NCBI GenBank assembly: GCA_963790965.1
Contig: CAWBQO010000003.1
Span: 992,001-1,056,000, forward strand
From: CAWBQO01 sp963790965
Lineage (GTDB): Bacteria; Bacteroidota; Rhodothermia; Rhodothermales; DASSAV01
Direction: 5' to 3'
Length of the DNA stretch: 64,000 bases
Shown: piece after piece, positions 49,821-59,492 of the stretch
Numbering within the stretch: position 1 is the first letter of the stretch
How the letters are laid out: each line of letters starts with the position of its first letter
The notes under the pieces: generated by a model
What the model was told of the DNA's origin: nothing
Databases searched by the model: none
What the model saw: only the letters and a program-made list of their open reading frames with translations
Translations under genes and position numbers: made by a program

Positions 49821-51119
49821 TCAGCCGTCCTGTGCCAGGCGGACGCCCATGAACTGCCAGGTCGATTCCGGCGGGAAGAAGTTGCGGTAGGTAGCGCGAA
49901 TGTGCGACCTGGATGTAGCGACCGACCCGCCCCGAAGCACGAACTGGTTGCACATGAACTTGCCATTGTACTCGCCGAGGGCACCTGCATCCGGGCGGTA
50001 GCCGGGGTACGGCTCGTACTGGCTGCGCGTCCACTCCCACAGGTTGCCGTACATCCCGAGCAGCTTGCCCTCGCCCGCGGCCGTACCCGTGGGAACGGGG
50101 TGAAATGCTCCATCCTCGACAAAATTGCCCTGTATGGGCAAGGCCGCCGCCGCAACTTCCCATTCCTCTTCCGTCGGGAGGCGCGCGCCGGCCCAGCGGG
50201 CGAACGCATCGGCCTCGAAGAGGCTCAGGTGCGCTACAGGTTCATCCGGATCGAGCGGGCGCAGGCCCGCCAGCGTAAAGACCTTCCATCCGTCGTCGTG
50301 ACGCTCCCAGTAGAACGGCTCCGACCACTCTTTCGCCTGCACGGTCGCCCAGCCGAGGCTCAGCCACAACTCCGGCCGACGGTAGCCGCCGTCCTGCATG
50401 AACTGCAAGTATTCCGCATTTGTAACCGGCCGGTTCGCCAGCTGGAAGGCGTTGAGATACGTCCGATGCCGAGGCCCTTCATTGTCATAAGCGAAGCCGC
50501 TCCCATCGTGGCCGACTTCGTGGATGCCTTCGTCGAAAGGCACCCACGTGAGGTCCGGGGCGGAAACACCCGGCTTCGGCGCAATCTCCCGGTAAGCCGG
50601 CCGCAGCGGATTGACGGAAAAGACGTGCTTGACGTCCGTCAGGAGCAGTTCCTGATGCTGCTGTTCGTGGTTCAGCCCGATCTCGATCAGCGGCGCTATT
50701 TCCGCCGCCTTCTCGTCCGAGGCCGTGCTTATGAGGCGCGCCATGTGCTCATCAACGTAGGAGCGGTAATCCAGCACCTCCTTCACCGTCGGACGCGACA
50801 GGTAGCCACGCCGGTCGCGGCAGTGACGTTCGCCGGCCTGCACGTAGTAGGAGTTGAAAAGATAGGCATAGGTGTCGTTCAGCGCCCGGTATCCTTCCAG
50901 ATGTGGCTTGAGCAAGAAGGTCTCGAAGAACCAGCTCACGTGAGCCAGATGCCACTTGGTAGGACTGACGTCCTCCATCGTCTGCACAACGCAGTCCTCC
51001 GGAGCGAGGGGTTCCGCCAGATACTCGGTAAAAGTCCGCACCGCCTCGTACCGTTCTAAAGGCGACGCATTGGCATTTATCGTGAGCGGACCGGCGGGTT
51101 GCAAGGAGGACGGCTGCAT
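49821..51119 (-). CDS. egtB: Ergothioneine sulfoxide synthase EgtB
   Basis: This encodes 432 residues from the ATG at 51119; an 84-base upstream extension of the frame is not conserved. The DinB-like iron site is seen in WHLAHVSWFFE and GLNHEQQHQELL (HX3HXE-type). The formylglycine-generating-enzyme-like (FGE-sulfatase) domain follows, with YDNEGPRHRTYLNAFQLANRPVTNAEYLQFM, WAGARLPTEEEWEVAA, GNLWEWTRSQY and the GGSVATSRSHIRATYRNFF ending. It joins hercynine to a thiol with O2. No egtA, egtC or egtE is present, which fits either the cysteine-using type or unlinked genes. Confidence 0.94.
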   Translation of the reverse strand: MQPSSLQPAGPLTINANASPLERYEAVRTFTEYLAEPLAPEDCVVQTMEDVSPTKWHLAHVSWFFETFLLKPHLEGYRALNDTYAYLFNSYYVQAGERHCRDRRGYLSRPTVKEVLDYRSYVDEHMARLISTASDEKAAEIAPLIEIGLNHEQQHQELLLTDVKHVFSVNPLRPAYREIAPKPGVSAPDLTWVPFDEGIHEVGHDGSGFAYDNEGPRHRTYLNAFQLANRPVTNAEYLQFMQDGGYRRPELWLSLGWATVQAKEWSEPFYWERHDDGWKVFTLAGLRPLDPDEPVAHLSLFEADAFARWAGARLPTEEEWEVAAAALPIQGNFVEDGAFHPVPTGTAAGEGKLLGMYGNLWEWTRSQYEPYPGYRPDAGALGEYNGKFMCNQFVLRGGSVATSRSHIRATYRNFFPPESTWQFMGVRLAQDG

Positions 51120-51236
51120 GGCGATAAAAGATTGGTGGAAAGTCGTTTCTGCGGCTATGTACTGAATCAACCAGAACCGCATCGTAGATGTTGCGGCAAA
51201 CACCTCGGGTAGATGCTACAGGAAGGCAACAATGGG

Positions 51237-52064
51237 TCAGGGCGCGTCCTGCATCGGATCAGAATACTTGAAGCGGTAGCCGAGCGCGCGCTTCAGTCGC
51301 TCGTTGCTGACGATCTTGAACGAGGCGTCTCCCCCTTGCTGAAAGTGCGGCGGTTCGAGGCCGAGCGTTTGAGCCACGTGCGTATACAGTGCGCGCCTGG
51401 TTGGGTGTTCATCGGCGCAGGCGCTGAGCACTGCGCCGGCGGGGCGAAGCGCAATTGCCTGTTCCGCAACACCAATGCAGTCGTCGCGATGGATGAGGTT
51501 CACCGGTGCCCCTCCGGCGGACGGTTCGCGCCGTCCGGCGAGATACTTTGCGGGGTGCCGGTCGTAGCCGTAAAGCCCTCCGAAGCGCAGCACACAAACG
51601 TGTGGGTGGAGCGAACCCAGGAAAAGCCGCTCCGCGTCCAGCAACTCGGCAGCTGTGGCAGACGCGCCGGCATCCGCATCCTCCTCGCGAACGACCCGGT
51701 TCAGGTTCGGGTAAACGCCGGTCGAGCTAACGAAGACGACGAACCGAACGGGCGAGCTTTCAAGGAGCGGCAGAAGCGGCGCGAAGAGCGCCCGGTACGA
51801 ACCGGAAACAGCAGGACGCGGCGGCGGGACGTTGACGACAAGCGTCTCGACGTCGAGAAAAGCCGCGGCCGTCCCTGCGTCCATTCCCGCCCCGAGGCGC
51901 AACACGAATGGGCGGATGCCGTACTGTTCGAGGCGCTGCGTTTTTGACGGCGACGTGGTGGTGCCGTGGACGCGCCAACCTTTTTCAGCATACCTTGCGG
52001 CAAGCGGCTCTCCGAACCAGCCGCATCCGAGGACTCCGATCCCCCGGTTACCTGCTTCGCTCAT
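51237..52064 (-). CDS. NAD(P)-binding epimerase-like protein (atypical SDR)
   Basis: This encodes 275 residues from the ATG at 52064. The Rossmann motif is GIGVLGCGWFGEPLAARYAEKGW. The SDR core shows VSSTGVYPN and the RFGGLYGYDRHPAKYLAGR segment. The YxxxK pair is absent in usual spacing, so the atypical (YeeZ/SDR_a4-like) group fits better than sugar epimerases. Its reaction is unknown; NAD(P)H-dependent reduction of a small molecule is the most that can be said. It stands between egtB and the PH-domain genes without obvious linkage. Confidence 0.75.
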   Translation of the reverse strand: MSEAGNRGIGVLGCGWFGEPLAARYAEKGWRVHGTTTSPSKTQRLEQYGIRPFVLRLGAGMDAGTAAAFLDVETLVVNVPPPRPAVSGSYRALFAPLLPLLESSPVRFVVFVSSTGVYPNLNRVVREEDADAGASATAAELLDAERLFLGSLHPHVCVLRFGGLYGYDRHPAKYLAGRREPSAGGAPVNLIHRDDCIGVAEQAIALRPAGAVLSACADEHPTRRALYTHVAQTLGLEPPHFQQGGDASFKIVSNERLKRALGYRFKYSDPMQDAP

Positions 52065-52180
52065 GTGTATTCCTGCTTGTGCCGCTTTTAGCTTAAAGGC
52101 TTGAAAGTCGCCCTCGCAGCGTAGTTCAAGCATTCGTTTCTACGATAGTCCGCCCTCTCGCCCGCTTTCACCTCGTCGAC

Positions 52181-52672
52181 ATGGATAATGCGCCCGAACT
52201 TCAACCGCTCGACCCGGCGATCCGTAACGTGTGGCGCTTGCAGATGGCCCTCAGCCTCGGCGTGGCGTTTCTGATCGCCGTCATCGTTGACCTTGCCCGG
52301 TTCATAAACGACAGCGCCGGCTTCCCGCAGCCCTTTATCCTGTCAGCGCTTCTGCTCGTCGTCTTCGCTGCGCTGCTCGCCTTCGTGCCTTCCTACCGGT
52401 ACCGGTACTGGCGCTACGCCCTGCTGCCGGGTGAGCTTTACCTCGAGCGCGGCAACATTGTTCGGGTCCGCACCGTCGTGCCTCTGCGGCGCATTCAGCA
52501 CCTCGACGTTTCGCAGAACCTGTTCGAACGGGAGTTTAACGTGAGCAAGCTCATCGTGCATACAGCCGGGGCGCAGAGCGGGGACATCATTCTCCCCGGA
52601 CTTCAAAGCGAAGAGGCCGAGCGCCTGCGAGACGTCGTAAAAACCCTCATTTTGCAGGATGTAGACGCATGA
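52181..52672 (+). CDS. Bacterial PH-domain (bPH2/DUF304) membrane protein, short
   Basis: This encodes 163 residues. Two membrane helices (LQMALSLGVAFLIAVIVDLA and PFILSALLLVVFAALLAF) precede a bPH2 domain (RYWRYALLPGELYLERGNIVRVRTVVPLRRIQHLDVSQNLFEREFNV...). This is the YdbS-type arrangement. It overlaps the longer bPH2 gene by four bases (ATGA, 52669-52672), so the two act together, as YdbS and YdbT do. Their molecular role is not established. Confidence 0.85.
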   Translation: MDNAPELQPLDPAIRNVWRLQMALSLGVAFLIAVIVDLARFINDSAGFPQPFILSALLLVVFAALLAFVPSYRYRYWRYALLPGELYLERGNIVRVRTVVPLRRIQHLDVSQNLFEREFNVSKLIVHTAGAQSGDIILPGLQSEEAERLRDVVKTLILQDVDA

Positions 52673-54261
52673 TTTCCAGCTCGCCTCCACGACTGGATGC
52701 GCCGCTGCGGCGCTTGCATCCCGTCACGTTCATCCAGAGGATTATCGTAAGCCTGCCCGGGTTCGTCGTGCTCCTGCTCCCCCTCTTTCGCACAGGAGGT
52801 GCCGAGGCTTACTTCCAAATCGGTTGGGTGATTCTCTACGGCGTCGTGGCGGTGCCGCTCGTGTTCATGCACTACTGGCTGTTCCGCTATGCCGTGCGGC
52901 CGAGCGAGATCGTGATCGAGAGCGGCGTTCTGAACCGGCGCACGCGCAACATCCCGCTCGAGCGCATACAGAACGTGGAGATCGAGCAGCCCCTGCTGGC
53001 GCGGCTTTTCGGGGCGGCCAAGGTCAAGATCGAAACCGGCGGCAGCGGCGAGGTCGAGGGCGTTCTGGAACTCGTCTCCATCGCGGAGGCGCACCGCATC
53101 CGGCAGGTAGTCCGAGGAGCAAAGGTGGCGACCGCAACAGGGGCGCAGCAAGAGGGTGCCGCCTCCGGGGCAGACGCCGCCCCCACGATCACAGCGCCTG
53201 CGTCTGCGCTTGCGGATGAGATCGGCCGGACGCCTCTGCTCACGATGAGCCTCCGACGGGTATTGCTCTCGGGAATCTTCCGCTTTTCGGTTCTTTACGT
53301 CGTTCTGATCGCCTCTGCGTTTCAGTACCTCGACCTCACGCCGGACGCGATCATTCGCGCATTCGAGCGGGGAGCGTTGCGCCCGATCACGGACTACGCT
53401 TCATCGTCGCCATGGACCGTCGCCGCATTTCTGATCGGCGGTGCCATCGGACTGGCGTGGCTCGCGGGTATTGCCATCAATATGAACCGGTACTATGGCT
53501 TCTCGCTCTATTCAGAAGAGGACCGGCTCCTGCGCAAGCACGGCCTTCTGACGCTTCGGCAGGGCGCGACGCCGCTGCGGCGCGTGCAAACACTCGTGCT
53601 TCGGGCCAACCTCATCATGCGGCACCTAAACTGGTGGCGGCTCGAACTCCAGGTCATGGGCTTCGATGTGAAGGAGCAAGGGCGGCAGGTCATCGCGCCG
53701 CTGGTTCACCTGCGCGAGGCGCTGGATATTACGCGAATGGTCCTGCCGGTCGAGTTGCCGGAGATTTTCTCTCCCGTATCCGAGCTATACGTGCGGCGGG
53801 CGACGTTGCGCTACGGCGTGCTGGTTCTGGCACTTGCCGGGGCAGGGTGGCTCGCGTGGTCCCCGGCACTCTGGCTTCTCTGCGCGCTGCCGCTTGCCTG
53901 GATCATGGCGCGGCTTCAGTATCGGCAAATCGGATACGCGCTGCAGAACGGGTCGCTGTTTGTCCGTTCGGGACTGATCATCCACTACGTCTGGATCATT
54001 CCTGCCGAGCGGTTTCAGGTATTCTATCGGTCTGCTTCCTTTTTCCAGCGGCGGCTCGGCATCAGCAACGTATATGTGGACACGGCGGGCGCGCAGCGGT
54101 TTCGCCGTCCCGTCATCCGCGACTTGCCGAACGCCGTGGCCGCGGCGCTGCTCGAAAGGCTTCAGCAATCGTTCTTGCACGAGGAACGGCAGGCCGTTGC
54201 CGATCACTCGGCAGGAGCCGGCGGCGCGTCTATCGTTCTTAACGAGCAAAGTCCGAGGTAG
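52669..54261 (+). CDS. Multi-copy bPH2/DUF304 membrane protein (YdbT-like)
   Basis: This encodes 530 residues. About six membrane segments alternate with three bPH2 domains, each with the RxxxIPLERIQNVEIEQPLL-type strand (about 95, 290 and 460). The C-terminal piece contains QRRLGISNVYVDTAG. It is the long partner of the upstream short bPH2 protein. Its last 58 bases overlap the 3' end of the antisense YaaW-family gene. Confidence 0.84.
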   Translation: MISSSPPRLDAPLRRLHPVTFIQRIIVSLPGFVVLLLPLFRTGGAEAYFQIGWVILYGVVAVPLVFMHYWLFRYAVRPSEIVIESGVLNRRTRNIPLERIQNVEIEQPLLARLFGAAKVKIETGGSGEVEGVLELVSIAEAHRIRQVVRGAKVATATGAQQEGAASGADAAPTITAPASALADEIGRTPLLTMSLRRVLLSGIFRFSVLYVVLIASAFQYLDLTPDAIIRAFERGALRPITDYASSSPWTVAAFLIGGAIGLAWLAGIAINMNRYYGFSLYSEEDRLLRKHGLLTLRQGATPLRRVQTLVLRANLIMRHLNWWRLELQVMGFDVKEQGRQVIAPLVHLREALDITRMVLPVELPEIFSPVSELYVRRATLRYGVLVLALAGAGWLAWSPALWLLCALPLAWIMARLQYRQIGYALQNGSLFVRSGLIIHYVWIIPAERFQVFYRSASFFQRRLGISNVYVDTAGAQRFRRPVIRDLPNAVAAALLERLQQSFLHEERQAVADHSAGAGGASIVLNEQSPR

Positions 54262-54965
54262 AGCACGAGCGGAACGGTTTTGCGCAGTGCCGGCCCCTGC
54301 AAATCCAGCACCGCCCAGCCGAGCGACGCCGACCACGCCACCGGGGCAATCCAGCGTATCCACCACGGGAAGCGGGACGCGAGCAGCCGAAAGATCTGCA
54401 TCGATAGCCTGCGTCCGAGTAGCCGCGCGATGCCGCCAAAGACCACGCCGCGAATAAGCCCGTCCACAACGACCGTTCCGAAGGCCTGGATGAGGGCGGG
54501 CACCGCAAAGACCCCGGCGGACGTGCGGAGGAACGATGCTGCCTGCTCCCTGTCGACGCCGAGATCCATCAGCATGTGCTGCTGCTCCTCTCGGGACAGG
54601 TCGGAAAAGCGCTGCGAAGCGTACTGCAGCGTAATCGTCCGTACCCGCTCTGAAGCGCTGCCGACGCGGGGTGCCGGCACTTTGAGGACGTTCGCGGCGT
54701 CGCGGATGATCTCGTTGAAAGACACACCTGGCGTGCTCCCAAGAACCATTCGGCCGTAATATGCAATCTCCGCAGATCCGAGATAGCGAACTTCATGCTC
54801 GATCTGCCGGTTGAGCGCGGCGCGCGTTCCGGGCGCGTCGTTCTGCTCCACCTCTTGCAACAGGTGCGAGAGCTTGTCGTCGTCGGTGAGATTGACGCTG
54901 CTGCGGATGAGAGCGACTACGAAAGCGAGATCGGTCTTGTCCAGACCGGCAAGCAGTTCTTCCAT
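54204..54965 (-). CDS. YaaW/UPF0174 family protein
   Basis: This encodes 253 residues. The N-terminus is helical with several charged blocks. A central DUF-type region (ASASERVRTITLQ...LSREEQQHMLMDLGVDREQ) leads to a hydrophobic C-terminus WIRWIAPVAWSASLGWAVLDLQGPALRKTVP, which matches the GWALTDLAGPAYRVTIP end of YaaW proteins. The function of the family is unknown; association with membranes is likely. It lies 51 bases after the sensor kinase, in the same direction, and overlaps the 3' end of the bPH2 gene on the other strand. Confidence 0.75.
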   Translation of the reverse strand: MEELLAGLDKTDLAFVVALIRSSVNLTDDDKLSHLLQEVEQNDAPGTRAALNRQIEHEVRYLGSAEIAYYGRMVLGSTPGVSFNEIIRDAANVLKVPAPRVGSASERVRTITLQYASQRFSDLSREEQQHMLMDLGVDREQAASFLRTSAGVFAVPALIQAFGTVVVDGLIRGVVFGGIARLLGRRLSMQIFRLLASRFPWWIRWIAPVAWSASLGWAVLDLQGPALRKTVPLVLYLGLCSLRTIDAPPAPAE

Positions 54966-55016
54966 GGAGGGAGCGGTTGGAGTCGTTTGTCCGTAGACGC
55001 GCCCCGCCGGCCGAAG

Positions 55017-57386
55017 TTACACCACCGCCACCGGCGTTCCAAAGACGCGCGGAAGGCGCACGTTGAACGTTGACCCGCGTCCTTTCTGCGTCTGAACGTC
55101 GATGTCTCCGCCCATGAGTCCGATGAGCCGGGAGGCAATGGCAAGGCCGATGCCGCTGCCTTCGTGGGCGCGCATGACACCGGAGGACTCTTGATGAAAC
55201 TCGGTAAACAAGTGCGGCAGAAAAGCGTCGCTGATGCCGCAGCCTGAATCCGAGATGCGGACGGCGACTTCCTCATCCGTCCCCTCTACCTCCACATGCA
55301 CGGCTCCTTCCCCGGTGAACTTGATTGCATTCGAGACGAGGTGGGTCAGGATGCGGCCTACCGCCGAACGGTCATGGATAACCAGGTTGACATCGTCGAT
55401 GCCGCGAACCAGCAGGTCCACGCCCTTGGAGGCAGCTTGCGACTCGAAGAGCGCGACAATATCCTGCACCTCCGCCGCGAGGTCGAACGCCACAGGCACC
55501 AGGTGCATGGACCGGCTTTCGAGCTGCGCCAGGTCGAGCACGGCATTCAGCGTCTCGAGCAGGCGTTGGCCGCTACGGTGGATCAGAGCAACAAACTCCT
55601 CTCCCTCACCCCGAAAGTCCTCTCGTAGAATCTGCGAAAAACCGATGATGCTCGTGAGCGGCGTGCGAAGCTCATGACTCATATTCGCGAGGAACGACGA
55701 CTTCAGGCGAACCATTTCTTCAGCGCGCTCCTGCGCCCGAAGCAAATCCTCTTCCTGCCGCCGACGCTCGGTGATATCCTGAATGATGCCGATGGCGCAG
55801 CGCGGTCCCGCCGGCTCCTGAACCAGCGACGCGGTGATCCGCCCGATAATTGTCGAACCATCCCAGCGACGGATGCGGCACTCCGTAATGAAACTGCTAC
55901 GCGCCCCTTCACGAAGCTCGTCAAACAGGACGCGCAACCCTTCACGGTCCTGCTCCACGATCATGTCGCTGACGGAGACTGCGTGCAGATCGACGCTCGA
56001 GTGCCCGACGAGCCGTTCAAGCGTAGGGTTGATTTGCAGAAAGCGCCCGTAAAGATCGACCACGGCGATGCCCGCTGCGGCGCTTTCAAACAGAGACCGG
56101 AAGCGGGCCTCGCTCGAGCGAAGTGCTTGCTCGGCAATGACGCGCTCCGTCACGTCCAACAGCATTCCCAACACAGCGGGTTTGCCTTTGTGCATCGCCC
56201 GGCGGCCGCGCACCTCGCACCAGACCGTCTGCCCGTCGGAGCGAAGGCCACGAAACGTGTACTGCGTCTCAAAGTCCGCACCGCTGAGCCGCCGCCCGAT
56301 TTTAAGTTTCACGAGCTTTCTGTCGCGCGGATGGACCAGCTGCTCCATCTGCATGGAGTTCATGATCTTTGAAGGCGTATAGCCAAAGATCTCGCCAAAC
56401 CGGCGGTTCACATAGGGGACGCCGTCTTCGCGGATCACATAGGCACCCCCGAGCGACTGCTCGACCAGCGCCCGAAAGGCCTCGTCGAAGGGGGGCTGAT
56501 CCGCGGTCTGTACAGCGTCGGCCTCCGGCAGCGCCGAAGCCGACTGATTGAGCCGGCCCATCAGTCCAGCGGCCGCAATGCGCGCAGCCGCCTGGATCGC
56601 CAAGGTCTCGAGCGCGCCGGGCGTTTCATGCAGGTTCAGCACTTCGATGCAGCCCAGCGCCTCGCCCTGCGCTCCCAACAACTCGGCGTAATAGCCCTTC
56701 GCCGGGGCGTCATCGGCATCAACCACGCCACTGTTCCCCTCGCCGCTGCGGCCGGCAAGGGTCCCATCTTCAGCGACTAAACCGGTTAAGTTGGAAGATC
56801 CGGGAGAAACATCTTCCACGCCATACTGGATCACGCGGGCGCGGGCACCTGCAATGTGCCGCTCGATGATGGACGATGCCTCGCCCAGGATCGACGGCAG
56901 AGGTTCACCGGCGGTGATCTTCGCCAGAGCCACGCGCTCCTCCTCCGCGATAGCATCGACGGCAGCTCGATGCGCGCGCTCGCGAAGCAAAGTCAATTCG
57001 CGCTCCGCGATTCGTGCTAAAAGCTGCAGGTTCTCCCGATCCTCCCCTGTCCACGCGCGCGGACGCTCTGCCATGACACACATCGCGCCGAGAACAAGGC
57101 CTTCCTCCGACATGACCGGCACACCCACGATCGATGACGTTCGATCGTCAGACGATCCCTCTCTGCTCCAATCCACAGGGCCAGACGCTCCATCGCCGTC
57201 ATGAGCGGAGGCGCCGGTTTCTATGATCCGTTTGCAAAGGCGCGCAACGTTCGCGAGAAAGTCCTTTTCTGCAGCGGGCGAGGCCATGGAGACGGCCTGT
57301 AACCCGTCAACAACCCGCACGACCGCAGCTTCAGCGAGGAGGAGCCGCCGCGCAAGCGTCAGGACAGGACCGAATGATTCGTTCAT
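55017..57386 (-). CDS. GAF/PAS hybrid sensor histidine kinase
   Basis: This encodes 789 residues from the ATG at 57386; the frame extends 41 codons upstream without conservation. Two GAF-like domains in the first 310 residues (FLANVARLCKRIIETG; IVGVPVMSEEGLVLGAMCV) are followed by two PAS/PAC domains (FRALVEQSLGGAYVIRED...; FRSLFESAAAGIAVVDLYGRFLQINP). The HisKA box is SSFLANMSHELRTPLTSIIGF, and the ATPase has NAIKFT, ISDSGCGISDAF and GSGIGLAIASRLIGLMGG. It has no membrane helix and no attached receiver. It is a soluble sensor, perhaps of redox, light or a ligand. YaaW follows it; no regulator is adjacent. Confidence 0.88.
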   Translation of the reverse strand: MNESFGPVLTLARRLLLAEAAVVRVVDGLQAVSMASPAAEKDFLANVARLCKRIIETGASAHDGDGASGPVDWSREGSSDDRTSSIVGVPVMSEEGLVLGAMCVMAERPRAWTGEDRENLQLLARIAERELTLLRERAHRAAVDAIAEEERVALAKITAGEPLPSILGEASSIIERHIAGARARVIQYGVEDVSPGSSNLTGLVAEDGTLAGRSGEGNSGVVDADDAPAKGYYAELLGAQGEALGCIEVLNLHETPGALETLAIQAAARIAAAGLMGRLNQSASALPEADAVQTADQPPFDEAFRALVEQSLGGAYVIREDGVPYVNRRFGEIFGYTPSKIMNSMQMEQLVHPRDRKLVKLKIGRRLSGADFETQYTFRGLRSDGQTVWCEVRGRRAMHKGKPAVLGMLLDVTERVIAEQALRSSEARFRSLFESAAAGIAVVDLYGRFLQINPTLERLVGHSSVDLHAVSVSDMIVEQDREGLRVLFDELREGARSSFITECRIRRWDGSTIIGRITASLVQEPAGPRCAIGIIQDITERRRQEEDLLRAQERAEEMVRLKSSFLANMSHELRTPLTSIIGFSQILREDFRGEGEEFVALIHRSGQRLLETLNAVLDLAQLESRSMHLVPVAFDLAAEVQDIVALFESQAASKGVDLLVRGIDDVNLVIHDRSAVGRILTHLVSNAIKFTGEGAVHVEVEGTDEEVAVRISDSGCGISDAFLPHLFTEFHQESSGVMRAHEGSGIGLAIASRLIGLMGGDIDVQTQKGRGSTFNVRLPRVFGTPVAVV

Positions 57387-57803
57387 ATCGGCTTCCCAGG
57401 AAAGATTCCGTCCAGGAGCAGGACGCCGCTCCCCCTCGATCTGAGATATATAAGTAGACAAATCGTTTGGGTAAATAGCGGTGCGGCATGGGCAAGATCT
57501 GCGCACCACTCTTCTCGACCGCCGTGCCGTTTTGCAAGGCTACAAGCCCAGTTCCCTTAAGGAAGGAGTACGGCGGCCGCAAGTCATAGTGAATGCAGCA
57601 CATACCATGCCGCACCCGGGCAATGTCCGGGTCAAATAGGAAGCAGGCGTTCGGGCAACCGGTATCGACGGAATTGCAAAGATCTAAAACAAAGCGGCCC
57701 GCCCTCGTCCAAACGGCGGAGCCTGCGGCGGGAATAGCGGTAAACGCAAGACCAACGGACCCGTCCATCCCGCCGTCTCGCCCCTCCCCCTTACCCTTCA
57801 GTC
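57387..57803. other. Divergent intergenic region, no gene supported
   Basis: 417 bases between the kinase and malQ starts. A minus-strand frame (57331-57768) has no recognisable domain and overlaps the kinase N-terminus, so I leave it out. CCCGG/CCGGG-type pairs near 57615-57635 form a small hairpin. Promoters for both genes must be here, but none could be defined. Confidence 0.4.
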
Positions 57804-59366
57804 ATGCGATTTCCTCGTTCCAGCGGTCTTCTTCTTCATATATCGTCCTTGCCGGGGCCCCACGGCATCGGCGACCTTGGGCCGGCGGCCTATCGCTTCG
57901 CGGATTTTCTGAGTAGCACCGGGCAAACCATCTGGCAGGTGCTGCCGCTCGTCCCCACCGGCCACGGCAACTCGCCTTATTCGAGTCCCTCGACCTTTGC
58001 CGGAAACCCGCTCTTCATCAGCCTGGAAAAGCTGCAAACCCTCGGGCTGTTGACGGAAGAAGACCTTGCCGACGCGCCCGACTTTCCCGAGGACGAGGTT
58101 GATTTCGAGGCCGTGAACCTGTTTAAGCTGCGCGCTCTTTCCGCCGCTTACAAGCGATTCTTGGAGCATGGCGCGGCAGATATGAAGAAAGGCTTCTCCC
58201 GCTACTGCAACGACAACGAGGACTGGCTGGAGGATTTTGCCCTGTTCATGGTTCTGAAGAACCGGTACGACGGCACCGCCTGGACCCAGTGGCCCGCCGA
58301 GTACGTCCGCCGCGACCCAGACGCGCTCGCTGCGCTCCACAAAGAGGAGGGCCGGCTGCTCGACGAGCAGCGTTTTCAGCAGTTCGTCTTTGCGAGGCAG
58401 TGGGCAGACCTCAAGGCGTACTGCGGCGAGCGCGACATATTCATCTTCGGAGACGTCCCGATCTACGTCGCCCACGACAGCGCGGACGTCTGGGGCAATC
58501 AGCACCTCTTCCACCTGGAAGCGGACGGGGCGGCGACGTTCGTATCGGGCGTCCCGCCGGACTACTTCAGCGAAACCGGTCAACGCTGGGGAAACCCGAT
58601 CTACCGCTGGGACCTCATGCGTCAGAACGGCTACGGCTGGTGGACGCGCCGGATTGCGTCGACGCTTCGGCAGGTAGACATACTGCGGCTCGACCACTTC
58701 CGCGGCTTTGAAGCCTTCTGGCAGATTCCGGCGTCCGAGCCTACCGCCGTTCATGGCCAGTGGGTAAAAGGCCCCGGCGCGGAGCTGTTTTACGCCGTCC
58801 GAAGGCGGCTCGGCGAGCTGCCGCTCATTGCCGAAGATCTCGGCCTGATTACGGACGAAGTTCGTCACCTGATGCAAGAGCTGGGTTTCCCTGGAATGCT
58901 CGTGTTGCACTTCGCATTCGGCAGCGACCCTACTTGTTCGTACCTCCCGCACAACTACACCCCTCATGCCGTCGCATACACCGGCACGCACGACAACGAC
59001 ACGACGCTTGGCTGGTGGGAGTCGCTGCAGCTCGAATCCGAAGAGAACGGCAGCTTGAAGGATGAAGCGGAGTACGTCCGCCGCTATCTTGATCTGGACG
59101 TAAACAAGGAAGTGCATTGGGCGGCCGTTCGCACCATCTTCGCGTCGGTCGCGGACATGGCCGTCGTTCCGGTGCAGGACATTCTCGGTCTCGGCACGGA
59201 GGCGCGCATGAACCAGCCCGGCCAGGGCGGCGACAATTGGGGTTGGCGCTTGGAAGAACGAATGCTGACCGAGGGCGTCGCCGCGCGGCTGCGGGAGCTG
59301 ACGCAGCTGTTCGGCCGGTCCAGCATGGGTGTTTGTGCCGGCGCTCAGGCCCCGATGCCCGCCTGA
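57804..59366 (+). CDS. malQ: 4-alpha-glucanotransferase (amylomaltase)
   Basis: This encodes 520 residues of GH77. Seen are SGLLLHISSLPGPHGIGDLG, WQVLPLVPTGHGNSPYSSPS, the nucleophile Asp in ILRLDHFRGFEAFW, the acid/base Glu in LPLIAEDLGLIT and the third acid in AYTGTHDNDTT. It moves maltosyl and longer segments between alpha-1,4-glucans and so makes long chains from short ones. Its substrates feed GlgP, and its products suit TreY. It begins the malQ-treZ-treY cluster, all in one direction. Confidence 0.94.
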   Translation: MRFPRSSGLLLHISSLPGPHGIGDLGPAAYRFADFLSSTGQTIWQVLPLVPTGHGNSPYSSPSTFAGNPLFISLEKLQTLGLLTEEDLADAPDFPEDEVDFEAVNLFKLRALSAAYKRFLEHGAADMKKGFSRYCNDNEDWLEDFALFMVLKNRYDGTAWTQWPAEYVRRDPDALAALHKEEGRLLDEQRFQQFVFARQWADLKAYCGERDIFIFGDVPIYVAHDSADVWGNQHLFHLEADGAATFVSGVPPDYFSETGQRWGNPIYRWDLMRQNGYGWWTRRIASTLRQVDILRLDHFRGFEAFWQIPASEPTAVHGQWVKGPGAELFYAVRRRLGELPLIAEDLGLITDEVRHLMQELGFPGMLVLHFAFGSDPTCSYLPHNYTPHAVAYTGTHDNDTTLGWWESLQLESEENGSLKDEAEYVRRYLDLDVNKEVHWAAVRTIFASVADMAVVPVQDILGLGTEARMNQPGQGGDNWGWRLEERMLTEGVAARLRELTQLFGRSSMGVCAGAQAPMPA

Positions 59367-59492
59367 CTGGTCTCCCGTATTAACCCGGCATCGGTGTAAT
59401 AAAGCTGCCATCGGCGGGGCAAGATGGGCACACGTGCGTGGTTGAATCCGTAAACGCGCACGGCCGCCGTTCAGGATCTATCCCCCAGCCAC

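Noticed and set aside
57331..57768. Minus-strand 145-residue ORF upstream of the sensor kinase
   Set aside because: No recognisable domain, an odd residue composition, and its end overlaps the N-terminus of the well-supported kinase in another frame.
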